From: Ochlerotatus camptorhynchus
Lineage: Eukaryota > Arthropoda > Insecta > Diptera > Culicidae
NCBI RefSeq assembly: GCF_037179485.1
Contig: NW_027040682.1
Location: forward strand, 3,194,501-3,258,500
Direction: 5' to 3'
DNA length: 64,000 nt
Below, piece after piece: positions 21,891 to 32,536 of the stretch. Position numbers and translations under genes: made by a program. Position 1 is the first letter of the stretch; each line of letters opens with the position of its first letter. Below the pieces are notes generated by a model that made no database searches, was not told the origin of the DNA, and was given only the letters and a program-made list of their open reading frames with translations.

Positions 21891-22797
21891 CAAAGTGGGC
21901 AAAAATTGACAAAACCGCGACTAAATTGAATATCTCGGCTGCCAAACGGTTTCAGTCAACATGTTATACATATTCTCAAAGTAAAAACTCTGCTGAATCG
22001 ATTGGTGGTGGTCTCATTGGCCGTAGACTTTTGCGTACCGAGATAGCGGGCCGGGATCAACCCGAGCTCCCGGTGAAGTAGGAAATGCCACTGTCTATCG
22101 ACATAATTTTACACTTTACTTAACGTATATTACTGGAATTTGATAGTACTAAATATATATGGCGTAATGACACCATATACGCCCTGAGGGAAACTCTACT
22201 GGCCTAAAGGAGGATCCGGAACAACCGATAAGGTGGCCACATTATAAAAAATGTCCTAGAACCTTGTGATTTTTTCTATGTTGTTCAGAATCAAAAGATC
22301 AAAGCGTATTTAATACGGAAACTATATTTTGGGGTATAGTGGCCATATTCTGGTTCTCCGGATCATCTGTATTGACCGATAAAGTGGCCACATTATAAAA
22401 ATTGTCCTAGAACCTTGCGGTTTATTCTAAATCTCATGATTCTGAACAAACATAGAAAAATCGCATGGTTCTTGGACATTTTTTATAATGTGGCCACTTT
22501 ATCGGTTGTTCCGGATCCTCCTCTAGCCTAGTAGAGTTTCCCTGAGGGCGTATATGGTGTCTTTACGCCATTTATATTTTGTACTATCAATTTCCAGTGG
22601 CATTTCCTACATTACCGGGAACTCGGGTTGATCCCGGCCCTCTATCTTGGTACGCAAAAGTCTCCGGCCAATGAGACCATCACCAATCGATTCAGCAGAG
22701 TTTTTCCTTTGAGAATATGTATAACATGTTGACTGAGACCGTTTGGCAGCCGAGATATTCGATTTAGTCGCGGTTTTGTCAATTTTTGCCCAGTGTG
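21891..22797. mobile_element. 0.9-kb foldback element (arms about 360-400 bp)
   Basis: The left arm 21891-22292 starts CAAAGTGGGCAAAAATTGAC; the right arm 22438-22797 is its inverse and ends GTCAATTTTTGCCCAGTGTG. The arms stay alignable throughout, including CCGGGATCAACCCGAGCTCC and GGATCCGGAACAACCGATAA. The left arm has about 45 extra bp. The loop of about 145 bp contains one more direct copy of the GATAAAGTGGCCACATTATAA motif. Shadow ORFs occur on both strands. No clear target duplication. Confidence 0.85.
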
Positions 22798-22814
22798 AAG
22801 TGTCAGGTAACCTC

Positions 22815-24190
22815 AATCTACGTCAATATTGTTGGCTCTGTTCAAGTCCAACACCGACCGCGCGTAGTGGATGAATGCCAAATCCAACCAAAATAGCGTC
22901 TCGCCTCCGTGAGACCGCAGGAAGGGTAGGAGGCGCTTCTGGAGACACTCGTCCCGGTAGATTTTCCTCACAGGAGTGGAACTTCAGATCAGAAAGTGGC
23001 TCCACTGGTCATTTGCGAACACTAGCGCACCTAGCGGTAGAAGGCATCTTCGGCCTGCAGTTAAGATAGGCAGCATGCTATGATAGTGTGAGTGCACATA
23101 GAAAGCCTATGTGGAACGCTACCACATCACATCGCTCGTTGAGCAGAAAAACGAGCACTTTTTGATTCACCGATTTGTTTGCACTTCCCCTTCTGTTCTG
23201 TGTTTTTCTGTTAATGATATCCACCGTGATGTTCGGCTGGCTTGTCTTGCCGCGGCCACAGATGGCATGCCAAACCAAGAATTTGTTCACCTTCTTCTTC
23301 CTTAACTCATCAGAAAACTCCTTCCTTCCTTCCGGCATCTGCTTTGAGTCCGCCTTGATGTAAGTCTCGTCGTCCATCCAATCCTCTGGCACATCCATTG
23401 GTTTCTGAAGCCGCCGTCGGTGATAGTGCTGGCGCTGATGTTGAAATTAGTTAAAGCTACGTTCATCCGATATTATCAGAATTGCTTATCGATGAACTCT
23501 GGACTTCCGAACATGGCCAATCCTATAGCACGGCCATAAATGAAGCCGTCGTGAATATAATGCACCTCATAGTTACACCAAAACACCGAGACAACCATCG
23601 ATACACCACGCACTTGACCATTTTCACTAATGCCGCACTGTTGTCATAGCCGTTTAAACAAACGCATATGTGAAACTAAAACTCGTAATGTTTACATCAG
23701 CTGTCAATGATTGACGTATAATCGAACCAAAGAACCAAACAAACTGGCTTAATTTAAATTGTGCTTTGATGACTTTAATACCACCGGGGTACGTCCATCA
23801 CGACGCACCTCGGTATCGTCAGCCACTCCCGGTACAGCTTCCTGGCGCGGGTTTTGGCTACCAGGTTTTGTTTGTCGTGCCGGTTCGGTGCCTTCCGGAC
23901 CGTGTAGACGTTGATGCCGGCACATTTCATTGTTTTTTCCTGGCTCTCATCGGGTCAGCTGTCTTCGGTTTTCTGCCGCAGCCTGCCCGCTGCTGGATCG
24001 TCTGGGTCTCCTTGAATGACTTCACCACCCGGGAAATCGTCGAATGATGGATTCCCAGGTGTTTCCCGATCCATCTGTGGGCATCCGTTCCACGACGAGG
24101 CACAACATTTTTTGGCGTGTCTGCTCTTGCTCCGATGCCATCTCGATAACCACTTGACAGATTGTGATGAAATTCTGCCAGCGTAAACAT
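22815..24190 (-). pseudogene. Tc1/mariner transposase, shattered copy
   Basis: Minus-strand pieces in order: HTH part (RWIGKHLGIHHSTISRVVKSF at 24.1 kb), KAPNRHDKQ-like and ARKLYREWLTIPRCVVMD (about 23.8 kb), MDDETYIKADSKQMPEG (about 23.35 kb), KFLVWHAICGRGKTSQP (about 23.25 kb), and a KIYRDECLQKRLLPFL-like piece (about 22.95 kb). About 390 bp of unrelated sequence separates the second and third pieces, and about 210 bp the last two. The right end is cut by the MITE at 24193. Many stops and shifts. Confidence 0.8.
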
Positions 24191-24192
24191 TA

Positions 24193-24388
24193 CACACTTA
24201 GATTATTTTACCGAAATCTGTGAAAATTTACCAAAATCTCAACAGCTGAACATTCGGTAAACAGTTCGGTGATTTTTCACAGATATTCGGTGAAAAATTA
24301 CTGGAAATCTGTGAAAAAATCACCGAACCGTTCAACTGTTGAGATTTTGGTAAAATGTCACAGATTGCGGTGAAACAATCTTAGTGTG
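24193..24388. mobile_element. 196-bp palindromic MITE, CACACTTAGATTATTTTACC
   Basis: Flanked by TA at 24191-24192 and 24389-24390. The two halves are inverted copies (CACACTTAGATT.. and ..AATCTTAGTGTG), with CTCAACAGCTGAA / TTCAACTGTTGAG inside, so the whole unit can fold. Confidence 0.85.
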
Positions 24389-24562
24389 TACACTCTCAGC
24401 TAGTTTCAGTCAAAATTTCATCAAATTTCACCCACACGCTCTAAAGTTACAAACTAATCAATGTGTATCACTTTTTTCGAGTACAGTCTTTATCGGACAT
24501 TGAATACTCTTGAACTTGAAGCTTTCGGTTTGGCGAAGAATTCTGAATTTGGATGAACTATA

Positions 24563-24788
24563 CACACTAAGATTATTCCACAGATTTCTGTAACATTTTA
24601 CCGAAATCTCAACAGCTGAACGTTCGGTAAACAGTTTTACAGTTTTCCTGTAATTTTTTACAGATATCTGTGAAAAATCACAAATATTTGTGAAAAAGTA
24701 CAGGAAATCTGTGACACTGTTTACCGAACGTTAAGCAGTTGAGATTTCGGTAAATGTTTACAGATTTCTGTAAAAATTTCTAAGTGTG
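24563..24788. mobile_element. 226-bp palindromic MITE, related to 24193-24388
   Basis: Flanked by TA at 24561-24562 and 24789-24790. Ends CACACTAAGATTATTCCACAG and CTGTAAAAATTTCTAAGTGTG; the interior has GAACGTTCGGTAAACAG and its inverse. Only 172 bp from its relative, in the same general arrangement. Confidence 0.85.
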
Positions 24789-24806
24789 TACCGACAACGT
24801 ACAACC

Positions 24807-25177
24807 AACCGGTGGAAACTTACGATTTTAAATTGGCTCACTACTTGAGTTCCCAATTGGTCCCAAGCAAATCGATTAACGTACCCAATTCTAGTCGAAA
24901 GTCTAGTACTACACTATGTTTGTTTTGATTCGCTGTGAAAGTTTGACAGATAAAATGAAGGGTTCGTGGATATTTCTATGTTTCGAGGGGTGCATCGATT
25001 AGCTTGGGACCGGAGATAGTACCAGAGCTGAACCAAAAAGTTGAGCACGTTTCTTCGGAACCTTCTGGTCTTTTTGGCTCAGAATTTCAACTAGAATGGG
25101 GCACGTTAATCCATTTGCTTGGGACCAATAGGCTAGTCAAGTAGTGACTAGTCAAATCGTTAGTTTCCACCAGTTTG
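24807..25177. mobile_element. 371-bp long-TIR element with 8-bp target duplication
   Basis: GTACAACC occurs at 24799-24806 and 25178-25185. The ends AACCGGTGGAAACTTACG and the inverse GTTTCCACCAGTTTG start inverted arms of about 100 bp that share TTGGTCCCAAGCAAAT. The core between them is the inverse of the 285-bp elements at 6484 and 10191, whose own ends differ. The 8-bp target suggests hAT-like mobilisation. Confidence 0.8.
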
Positions 25178-25185
25178 GTACAACC

Positions 25186-25363
25186 TTCTCCTACAAACTT
25201 TCCATCCACAAATTGGCGACAAATTCAGTTCTATATACGGTCGAAAAGGTGGCATCCTATTAATTGTCGATCAGGGAGATCTTCCATTCAACGGTTGCGG
25301 AATGTCACCGGATATAATCATGAACTCGAACAGTGTCTTCGCCTGTGATAGTCGGTAAAGCAC
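25186..25363. other. Spacer
   Basis: Nothing is recognised beyond low-complexity host sequence. Confidence 0.4.
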
Positions 25364-25900
25364 TTGAACTTCCATATAGTAAAGCTGGAGTTTTGGATGG
25401 TACATTCCAATACGGAACCTTCGTTGGATCCAAGTGCCAAGATCTACACGAAGTTGACTCTCTACAGGACGCTGATTAGGCCGGGGGTCCTCTACGGCCA
25501 CGAGACCTGGACTATGCTCGTGGAGGACCAACTTGATGTTTTCGAACGGAAGGTGTTGCGGACCATCTACGGTGGCATGACGGTACGTGGAGGAGGCCAC
25601 GAATGAGCCACGAATTGCACCAGCTGCTGGGATAACCATCAATCGTGCACACTGTGAAAATTGGGCGACTACGCGTCGTAAGAATGCCACACAATGACCC
25701 AGTGAAAATGGTTAAAAAAAGTGACCCAACATGAACAAAAATAAGAGGCGCGCAGGTAGATCGACCAAGTAGAAGGCGACTAGTGGACTCTTCGTAGATA
25801 ACGAGGCTGGCGACGTATGGTCATAGATCGAGTAGAGTAGAGACGACTTCTTCGCACAGCAGTCCAATATCAGCCGTGATTTTCGATTCTCAAAATCAAC
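25364..25900 (+). mobile_element. LINE ORF2 C-terminal remnant
   Basis: Plus-strand frame IYTKLTLYRTLIRPGVLYGH then ETWTMLVEDQLDVFERKVLR, TIYGG, and after stops RRGAQVDRPSRR, matches the C-terminal region of RTE/I-like LINE ORF2 (thumb motif, then R.RRGAQ.RW..QV). Frameshifts and stops follow near 25600. Confidence 0.65.
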
Positions 25901-25999
25901 CAGCATCAATATCAACCAAGATCAAAATCATCGAAAATCATAGGATTAGAAGATATGTGAAATTCTAGAGTTTGGGGCATTCCGAAATTCAAATCAACA

Positions 26000-26424
26000 T
26001 TCCGGATGAAATTAAAATGGTGGATTTTAACCCAAGATGGCTCCCACAAATCCAAGATGGTAGACAAAAATCCAATAGGTGGCCCCGGACAGGGAATATG
26101 CATCTAAACTCATGCAATACGGGTATCTACGGAATAAGCTCGATGAGGGAAAGTGGAAAATTGGTATCTGCTGCCATTTTGGAATCCAAGATGGTGGACC
26201 AAAATCCAATATGGCGGCCCAGACTAGGAATATGCATCTAAACCTATGCAATATGGGTATCTGCGGAATGGGCTCGATGAGGGGAAGTGGAAAATTGACA
26301 TCCGCCGCCATTTTAAAATCCAAGATGGCCGACCAAAATCCAATATGGCGGTCCCCGGACAGGGAATATTCATCTAAACCCATTCAATATGGGTATCTGC
26401 GGAATGGGCTCGATAAGTGGAAAA
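26000..26424 (+). repeat. 134-bp tandem repeat, about three units, YY1/Pho-like motifs
   Basis: TCCAAGATGG recurs at 26051, 26185 and 26319, a period of exactly 134 bp. Each unit reads: CCAAGATGG, AATATGGCGG-type, ..GGAATATGCATCTAAAC.., TGGGTATCTGCGGAATGGG, GTGGAAAATT, GCCGCCATTTT. The cores GCCAT and AAGATGGC are the binding cores of the YY1/Pho family. Frames are open on both strands over about 118 codons, but no period-3 bias is seen and they are not called as genes. Confidence 0.85.
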
Positions 26425-27580
26425 CACGGGTCCCGTAATTTTAACGTCCATGCTCAGATTTATTATTTTTTTGGCAACATTATTTTTCATAAGGCAAAAT
26501 TATAACTTTTTATTGCATGGGTAAAAAATTGATGAAATTTTGAGCAACACTAGTTTAGAGTGTAATGTTTACATGTGCAAAATCTCGTCACAATCTGCCA
26601 GAGGCGTCGCGTGCCTCATTTTTTACCTATGCACCAAACTTTGTTCGTTATAGTTTACCACCACATATTAGTTTTTGTTTTTTTTTTCAATGCTCCATGA
26701 ATTCGAAGGACATATGCTCTATTACTATATTAGTCATTAACGTAACATTTGAAGGGCCTATCATCTTGTGTAAACAAAACTTGTATGGCTCTTTTCGTGT
26801 TAACTGAAGTAGGAGGAATTGCAAAACTTAACTAATTCTCGTTTTAACACAAGGAAGTCGAAGAGTTATCTAATGAAGAATATCCGTCAAAGACTTTCGA
26901 ACACATTTTTTGATACAAAACAGTGTCAAAATCTAGAGATAATTCATTAAGTCCCCGGAGAGATTTGATTGAGAGATTTACAACTGACAAGAGAGTGAGA
27001 GCGAGCTTTTTCTCCATTACTCTCTTTGCCTGCAATCAGATATCCAAGTTCACAGCGAGAAATGCACGCTTTAGGCACCCATACATCACAAATGTTCTTC
27101 TAATTTAAACTCACACATTCATACCTTGCAGACCGTTTGACGCGTGACTGCTGAAAGTTTCAATTACAAATAGTGGTGCAAACCGCCATGTATTTTGGAA
27201 AATTTGGGGTATGTTTCAAGAGGTGATACAGGTCCGCTTGGCTTACATCAGGCATATGACAATACACAAACTTGCCACCCGCCACCCAAGAAAGCTCGCT
27301 TTAGGTGCACTATTTATCGAGTTTTGTCATGGTAGTGATATCGACATGCTTAGAAATCAATGCATTAGGGCAGACCATCCAAACTGAATTTAATCCTTTT
27401 TGAAGCAAACCAAGGTCAAAGATTTAATTGAGCCACACTTTAAAATACTGTATTCATGGTCACTTGTGGTCTGGAGTAAAGAAGTACAGCTATAATGTGG
27501 CCATAAAATCTATAAAAATTTAAACGTATTTTTTTTTAAATTATTTACACCTGTGTCGTGCACAGGTTGCACATGTGGAC
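26425..27580. other. AT-rich spacer
   Basis: No coding region, repeat pair or site was recognised. Confidence 0.4.
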
Positions 27581-27589
27581 GCGACGCCA

Positions 27590-28165
27590 CTGCAATCTGC
27601 CAAGTCGTTATCGAGATGGCTTCCAAGCAAGAAGTGCTTCGATAAAAAAAATTATTGAGCGGTCATGGAAAATCCAGGCCAGTCCCACAGGTGGATCGCG
27701 AAACAGTTTGGAATCGACAATTACACCGTGTCCCGTGTGGTAAAATCGTTCAAAGAGACCCAGATGATCCAGCGGCGAGCTGGCAGCGATAGAAAAGCGG
27801 ATACGACCAACCCCGTGAACGCATGAAAGGTGAGGGATTACTTCAAGCGCAATCCGAACCTTTCTATTCGGGATGTGGTGAAAAAGGTCAATTCTTCCGT
27901 CTGGTTCGTCCAGCAGACAATGAAGCGGACCGGACTTCATGTCTTCAAGGTACGGAAGGCGCCTAACCGAACCGATAAATAGAATACGGTGGCCAAATGC
28001 CGCGCCAGGAAGCTGTACCGCGAGTGGTTGGTGCAGCCGAAATGCATCGTAATGGACGACGAGACGCAGATCCCCGGCCTGGAGTTTTCGTCGGCAAGTC
28101 CAGCATGGATGTTCGGGAAGAAGAAGGTGGACAAATTTGCCAAGAAGTACGATCTGTGAGTGCGG
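27590..28165 (+). pseudogene. Tc1/mariner transposase remnant
   Basis: The plus strand encodes RWIAKQFGIDNYTVSRVVKSF, KETQMIQRRAGSDRK, a stop, then YFKRNPNLSIRDVVKKVNS, TMKRTGLHVFKVRKAPNR, a stop, then ARKLYREWLVQPKCIVMDDE, and KKVDKFAKKYDL where it ends. HTH, linker and the first catalytic D are present; the second and third acidic residues are lost. It is closely related to the piece at 23.8-24.2 kb, so both belong to one subfamily (target QWL..P). Confidence 0.82.
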
Positions 28166-30325
28166 CAAATTCAGCAAGCCGAGAAGTTTTTTCTGGAACT
28201 TCTTTAAGCTCCTGCAATTTTCTTGGATTCAAAACGAAATAAATAATATTCATTTCATGGAACTGCCCTTAAATTATCAACACTAATTCATAACTTCTTC
28301 GATAGTCTAGACTTTCCTGATGTTATTAAAACTGCCCAAAAGATTTCTGAATTTGCTTAAAGCTCTCTAGACTGCCCTGAATTTCTCAGTATATTTTATA
28401 AGAATCCGCAATTTTACTAAAATTAATTGAATTGCTTTGAAGTTTCCACAATTTTCCTTAAGTTAAATATAGTTTAGAAACGCTCACGGAACTTTGCTTA
28501 AATCACTAATTTATTCTGAACGTGGAATTTACGTATTCTCGGCAATCTAAGCAGCTTCTGCACTTCTATTAGCATTTTCTCAGTGTCACGCACACATATG
28601 ACGTGTCTGTTTATTTACATTTATCTGCTGCTAGCTATTCTATCCATTCCAATCGACAGAACTGTCCAAAACGGTTTGAAAACGTTTTTAAGGCGCTCCT
28701 AACTTCTCAGGTGAGTGTGACTATTGTCGGCAGCCTCTTTTACTTCGGCAGCCTTTCCGTTTAAACTGTGTGTTAACCAGCTGTTCTATTATCGGCAACT
28801 CGAAATCAGCCGTATTTTCATGTGCTTATGTTTTATTTGAAGAAACACATGGCATAACAGGTTTTCTCAGCCGTAAAAATGTATTAGGATTGAAGCTGAA
28901 AGACTAAGGAATCGTTTAAATACATTCAGCGAAGTGTTTTAGTGAGAAAATACAGCGAAATTAACGTTTAAATTGTGGTTGCCGAAAACAGTCGATGGCT
29001 GTCGAAGCCATAATTTGCCCTATATTTCTAATTCCCTGACGCTTCTGAAGTTTTCGGATCAATCATAGAATTCTCGGAATATCCCATAATTCCACGGAAC
29101 TCCAAATTTCATTTAGTTAATGAGATTGTTCTGAAGTTATTTGATCGTTCTCGAAGTACACGGAACTTCGCTGAATATCATGAAACTTTCTAAAAATATC
29201 TAAATTTCTTGAATTTGTAAATTTAATGTTCTCTAATCAACTTACCTATATTTTCACAATTTGCGCAATGTAATACCGTAACCTACTAATGCAATACCGT
29301 AACCTACTTGTAAATTCCACAACATTCTTCCTATTTCCGATGACGCCTAAACAGGTGCAAATCTATTTCTGTCAGTCAACCATCAAAGGACGAACGGACG
29401 ACAAAGCCGCGACAAAGGGGGAAACAAAGCTGAATAAATGTTATGTACATTACCTATTGTAATTGGTATGTAGCTTCTTTCACACTTGTTAACTCGCCAT
29501 CAACCACCAGAACTGACGCAACGGAGTGTGCAAAGCAAAATAAACACATCAATATGGTGTTTACGGTGTCAGTAAATTGAATACCTTCATATTTTTTTTT
29601 TCGCTCCCTAGTGTGCGTGGGTGGATGACGGAATCCGTCCCGATGCCGGTGTGTTGGCGGTGACTAGTTATGAAGGATCGGAAATGTGAGTCAAGGATGA
29701 AAAGGTTGGTGATTGAAATTAATATCGACTCAGTGCCAGCTAGTGATGCGAATGTCCTTTTTCCACCGACACCGATTAAATCAGTTCAGAATTATTTTCT
29801 TCAATCACTGTGAAGGTGTCCCAAAGGACGATTTCATGCGTCACCTCAAAATGGGATGAATGAATTTTCTTTTTGCGGAGAATGAGAGAAAATCATAAGC
29901 AGCTCATTGCTCTCCCTACAAATTATTACTCTCGCCGATTTTTCACGTTTATGATTTCCAAGATTTTGAAAGCGTCATTTGGGTTGCGAAATTTAGCAAT
30001 CATGCACAGCGATGTAATTACGGCGTTCAAAAATCTGGATGATGCAAGAGTGATTGAGTTTGCTCCATGTCACCAAATCAATCCTAACTAACTTCAGCTA
30101 AAGCATTTCCAACAAAAGACGAGTTTTCCTCGCTCTCACAGCGAAACAACGGAAAAATGTTGTACTGATGTTGTTGATATTGATATCTGTAGGGGTTTGC
30201 CCTCTGTTCGCTCTCTCTATCTCTCTTCTCAACGGGTGTCTGCATCTCTTATTGGCTGCAAGCACGAGGTGAATGAGCACAAAAGAAGTGCACGATACCA
30301 AATACAGTATTCGTTCCCTTTATGC
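28166..30325. other. Spacer with TTC/GAA-word quasi-repeats
   Basis: 28180-28560 and 29030-29260 consist of loosely periodic CTGGAATTTCT-like words of the same kind as 627-2430 and 60650-63100 but not alignable with them. The rest is unrecognised AT-rich DNA. Confidence 0.4.
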
Positions 30326-30492
30326 GGTGGGTGGTAGCGTCCACCCATCGCAATTTCTCGGCGGTCCTTCAACCAATTGAGCAAATTTTCTGTAGATAAC
30401 TAGTTTATGGTTGGCAGTTATCACATACAATAAATCAGCGTAATTGGTTGAAGAAAGACCGAGAAACAGTGGCTGGCGGACGGTACCACCGA
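30326..30492. mobile_element. About 165-bp MITE with imperfect 60-bp TIRs
   Basis: GGTGGTAGCGTCC.. TTTCTCGG.. TTCAACCAATT on the left is mirrored by AATTGGTTGAAGAAAGACCG.. AGAAAC.. GGACGGTACCACC on the right. No clear target duplication was identified, and the borders are approximate. Confidence 0.6.
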
Positions 30493-30875
30493 TCGCATTA
30501 ATGGAGGGATTACTGTACTCCACTTTCACGCAGGTATGGGGAGATGATGGGGAGAGAGCTGAATGAGATGTTTGGCTGCGGGAGAATAGGGTTTGCCGGT
30601 TCGAATGTTTTTGTTGACATTATTCATTATTTAGTCGAACGCCATAAATGGGGTAAAGAGCTACTTTGGCATAAGCGCCCGGCATATCAAGCAGAAACAT
30701 CAAATGTATCAATGATTTCGATGTGAACAAATCAATCATACCTACAAAAGAAAGTCTCGCATAACAGGAATATTTACAACCATTCTTCTCAAAAACAAAA
30801 GTTTGTATTTTAATAACAATTTTGGCGTTTACGACTTTTTGAAAATGTCAATGTAATTTAGGAATCCATTTTGGC

Positions 30876-31569
30876 GTTTAAGAGGAAGTTCACCACCCCG
30901 AAAATATTTTTTTTTCGTAACGTTTTTATTTTTCTAAAAATTTTGGGAAAAATTATCAAAAATTCAAGCAAATCAGCTTATTTTAACAGATTCCTGAGGA
31001 AATTTGCATGTTAAAATATTTGTTCAATCCCATAATTAAAAAAAATACTGACCTTCAGCAAAACCGAAAGGTTGATCTTTTGTGTTTGCTTAAGTCCAAT
31101 TTTATGCTATGATGACTTATAAAAATGTGTTTGCACTTGAATTTTTTTTAAATAGAAAAAAAATGTGATTGTTTTTTTAAATAAAACAGCGAAAAAGGTT
31201 ATCTTCCATTTAATTCCTCTCAATTAATTTTGGTATCCATGACAGATACGTATTTCGACTACAATGTAGTCTTCATCAGTGTCATTCTTTCTAAAGAACT
31301 TATCAAAATCTAACCCCCTTACTTTTGGAATGACACTGATGAAGATTGCACATTGTAGTCGAAATACGTACATATCTGTCATGGATACCAAAATTAATTT
31401 TGTTTAATTAAATGAAAGATAACCTTTTTTGCCATTTTATTTAAGCATTCCAGTAACAACTCAATTTCATTACTTCATTGTGATTGTTTTAGATTTTTGA
31501 TGTCTTTTTCCAATATTTTTATAAATCGTTTATTATTTTTTCGGAGTAGTGAACTTCTCCTTAAAGAAA
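30876..31569. mobile_element. MITE with GTTTAAGAGGAAGTTCACC ends, copy 1 (interrupted)
   Basis: The left end AAGAGGAAGTTCACCACCCC and right end GTGAACTTCTCCTTAA mirror each other and match 47905-48147 (240 bp, uninterrupted), including AGCAAAACCGAAAGGTT. The extra length here is the insertion at 31176-31478. Non-coding. Confidence 0.75.
31176..31478. mobile_element. 303-bp palindromic element, 12-bp target duplication
   Basis: TGTGATTGTTTT is present at 31164-31175 and 31479-31490. The insert consists of two inverted arms sharing AAGGTTATCTTCCATTTAATT, TTGGTATCCATGACAGATAC and GTATTTCGACTACAATGT. A relative lies at 50105-50397. Non-coding. Confidence 0.75.
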
Positions 31570-31924
31570 ATTTTAGCCTTTTAAGGCCTTATTTACGGAG
31601 ATAAACGGGTTCAATGATTTGGAAAGTCCAAAGCCACTAAAATAGGGTTGTTTACTTTTATTTTAAAATCAAATCTAAACATCCCCAAACATCCAAAATT
31701 TGGATTAATGTGGTTTTAAGAGAGAGGGAGTGATAGAAAAAGTAAAGTATGCCAGTTGAATCTGTTTTACTTCGCATTCGGGAGCTCATAGCTGGTAAAT
31801 TTACTGGACCTCGACATGCATACAGGAGTGGAGAAGAAAATTTCATCAACGTTTCATTTCCTGTATGAGAATGGGAACATATTTGATGTTTCTTATGTCC
31901 TTATGTCCTGCACAAGTGGAAGGC
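31570..31924. other. Spacer
   Basis: No feature is recognised. Confidence 0.4.
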
Positions 31925-31926
31925 TA

Positions 31927-32340
31927 CACGGAGAGAAAAGTATGGTAAAAACAACCATATTTTAGGTTGCTTCAACCAAATTTCCATGTTGAAAATTGCA
32001 CAAACATATTTTTAGTTTACCCTGACAAACTTTGATGTTTGAAATAAACTAAAATGTGAGGTTGTTTATTGTTTCTGTTTCCAACCTAAATTCAACAAAC
32101 ATTTGTTTTAAATAACCATAATGTTGGTTGTTTGATTTTGACAGCTGATAAAACAAGGTAAATTCAAACAAATCATATAGTTTATTCCAAACAAAGTTTA
32201 GTTCAATGCCAACTAACTCGTTGGTTGAAATGAACAACGAAATGCTAGAAGTAACCAACGATCTCGTTTGATACAACCAAAAAATTTGTTAGAATTAATT
32301 GTTTTTTTTATTACCCCTGCTGAATTTGTGTGTTTTCTTT
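31927..32340. repeat. Left subterminal repeat region of the 5.9-kb transposon
   Basis: Many short copies of GGTTG / CAACC in both orientations, such as ACAACCATATTTTAGGTTG, CAACCAAATTTCC, TGTTGGTTGTTTG and ACAACCAAAAAATTTG. Probable transposase-binding array, by analogy with other elements that have subterminal repeats. Confidence 0.7.
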
Positions 32341-32536
32341 CATATATCTAGACTGCCGATGGAAGCAAAACAGTCGTATTGCATAGATCATGGACAGTTA
32401 TGCGTTCACCGCCAGTACAAATCTTGTACAGATTTTGAATATTTTACTGGGATTTATTTTATTAATTAGACTTGAGATATTCCTTGGCAAATACAATAAT
32501 GTTTACATTACATTACATTACATTTCTGTTTCTCTT

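Noticed and set aside
26027..26438. Long open frames on both strands of the 134-bp satellite
   Set aside because: They arise from tandem repetition; the period is not a multiple of three and both strands are equally open.
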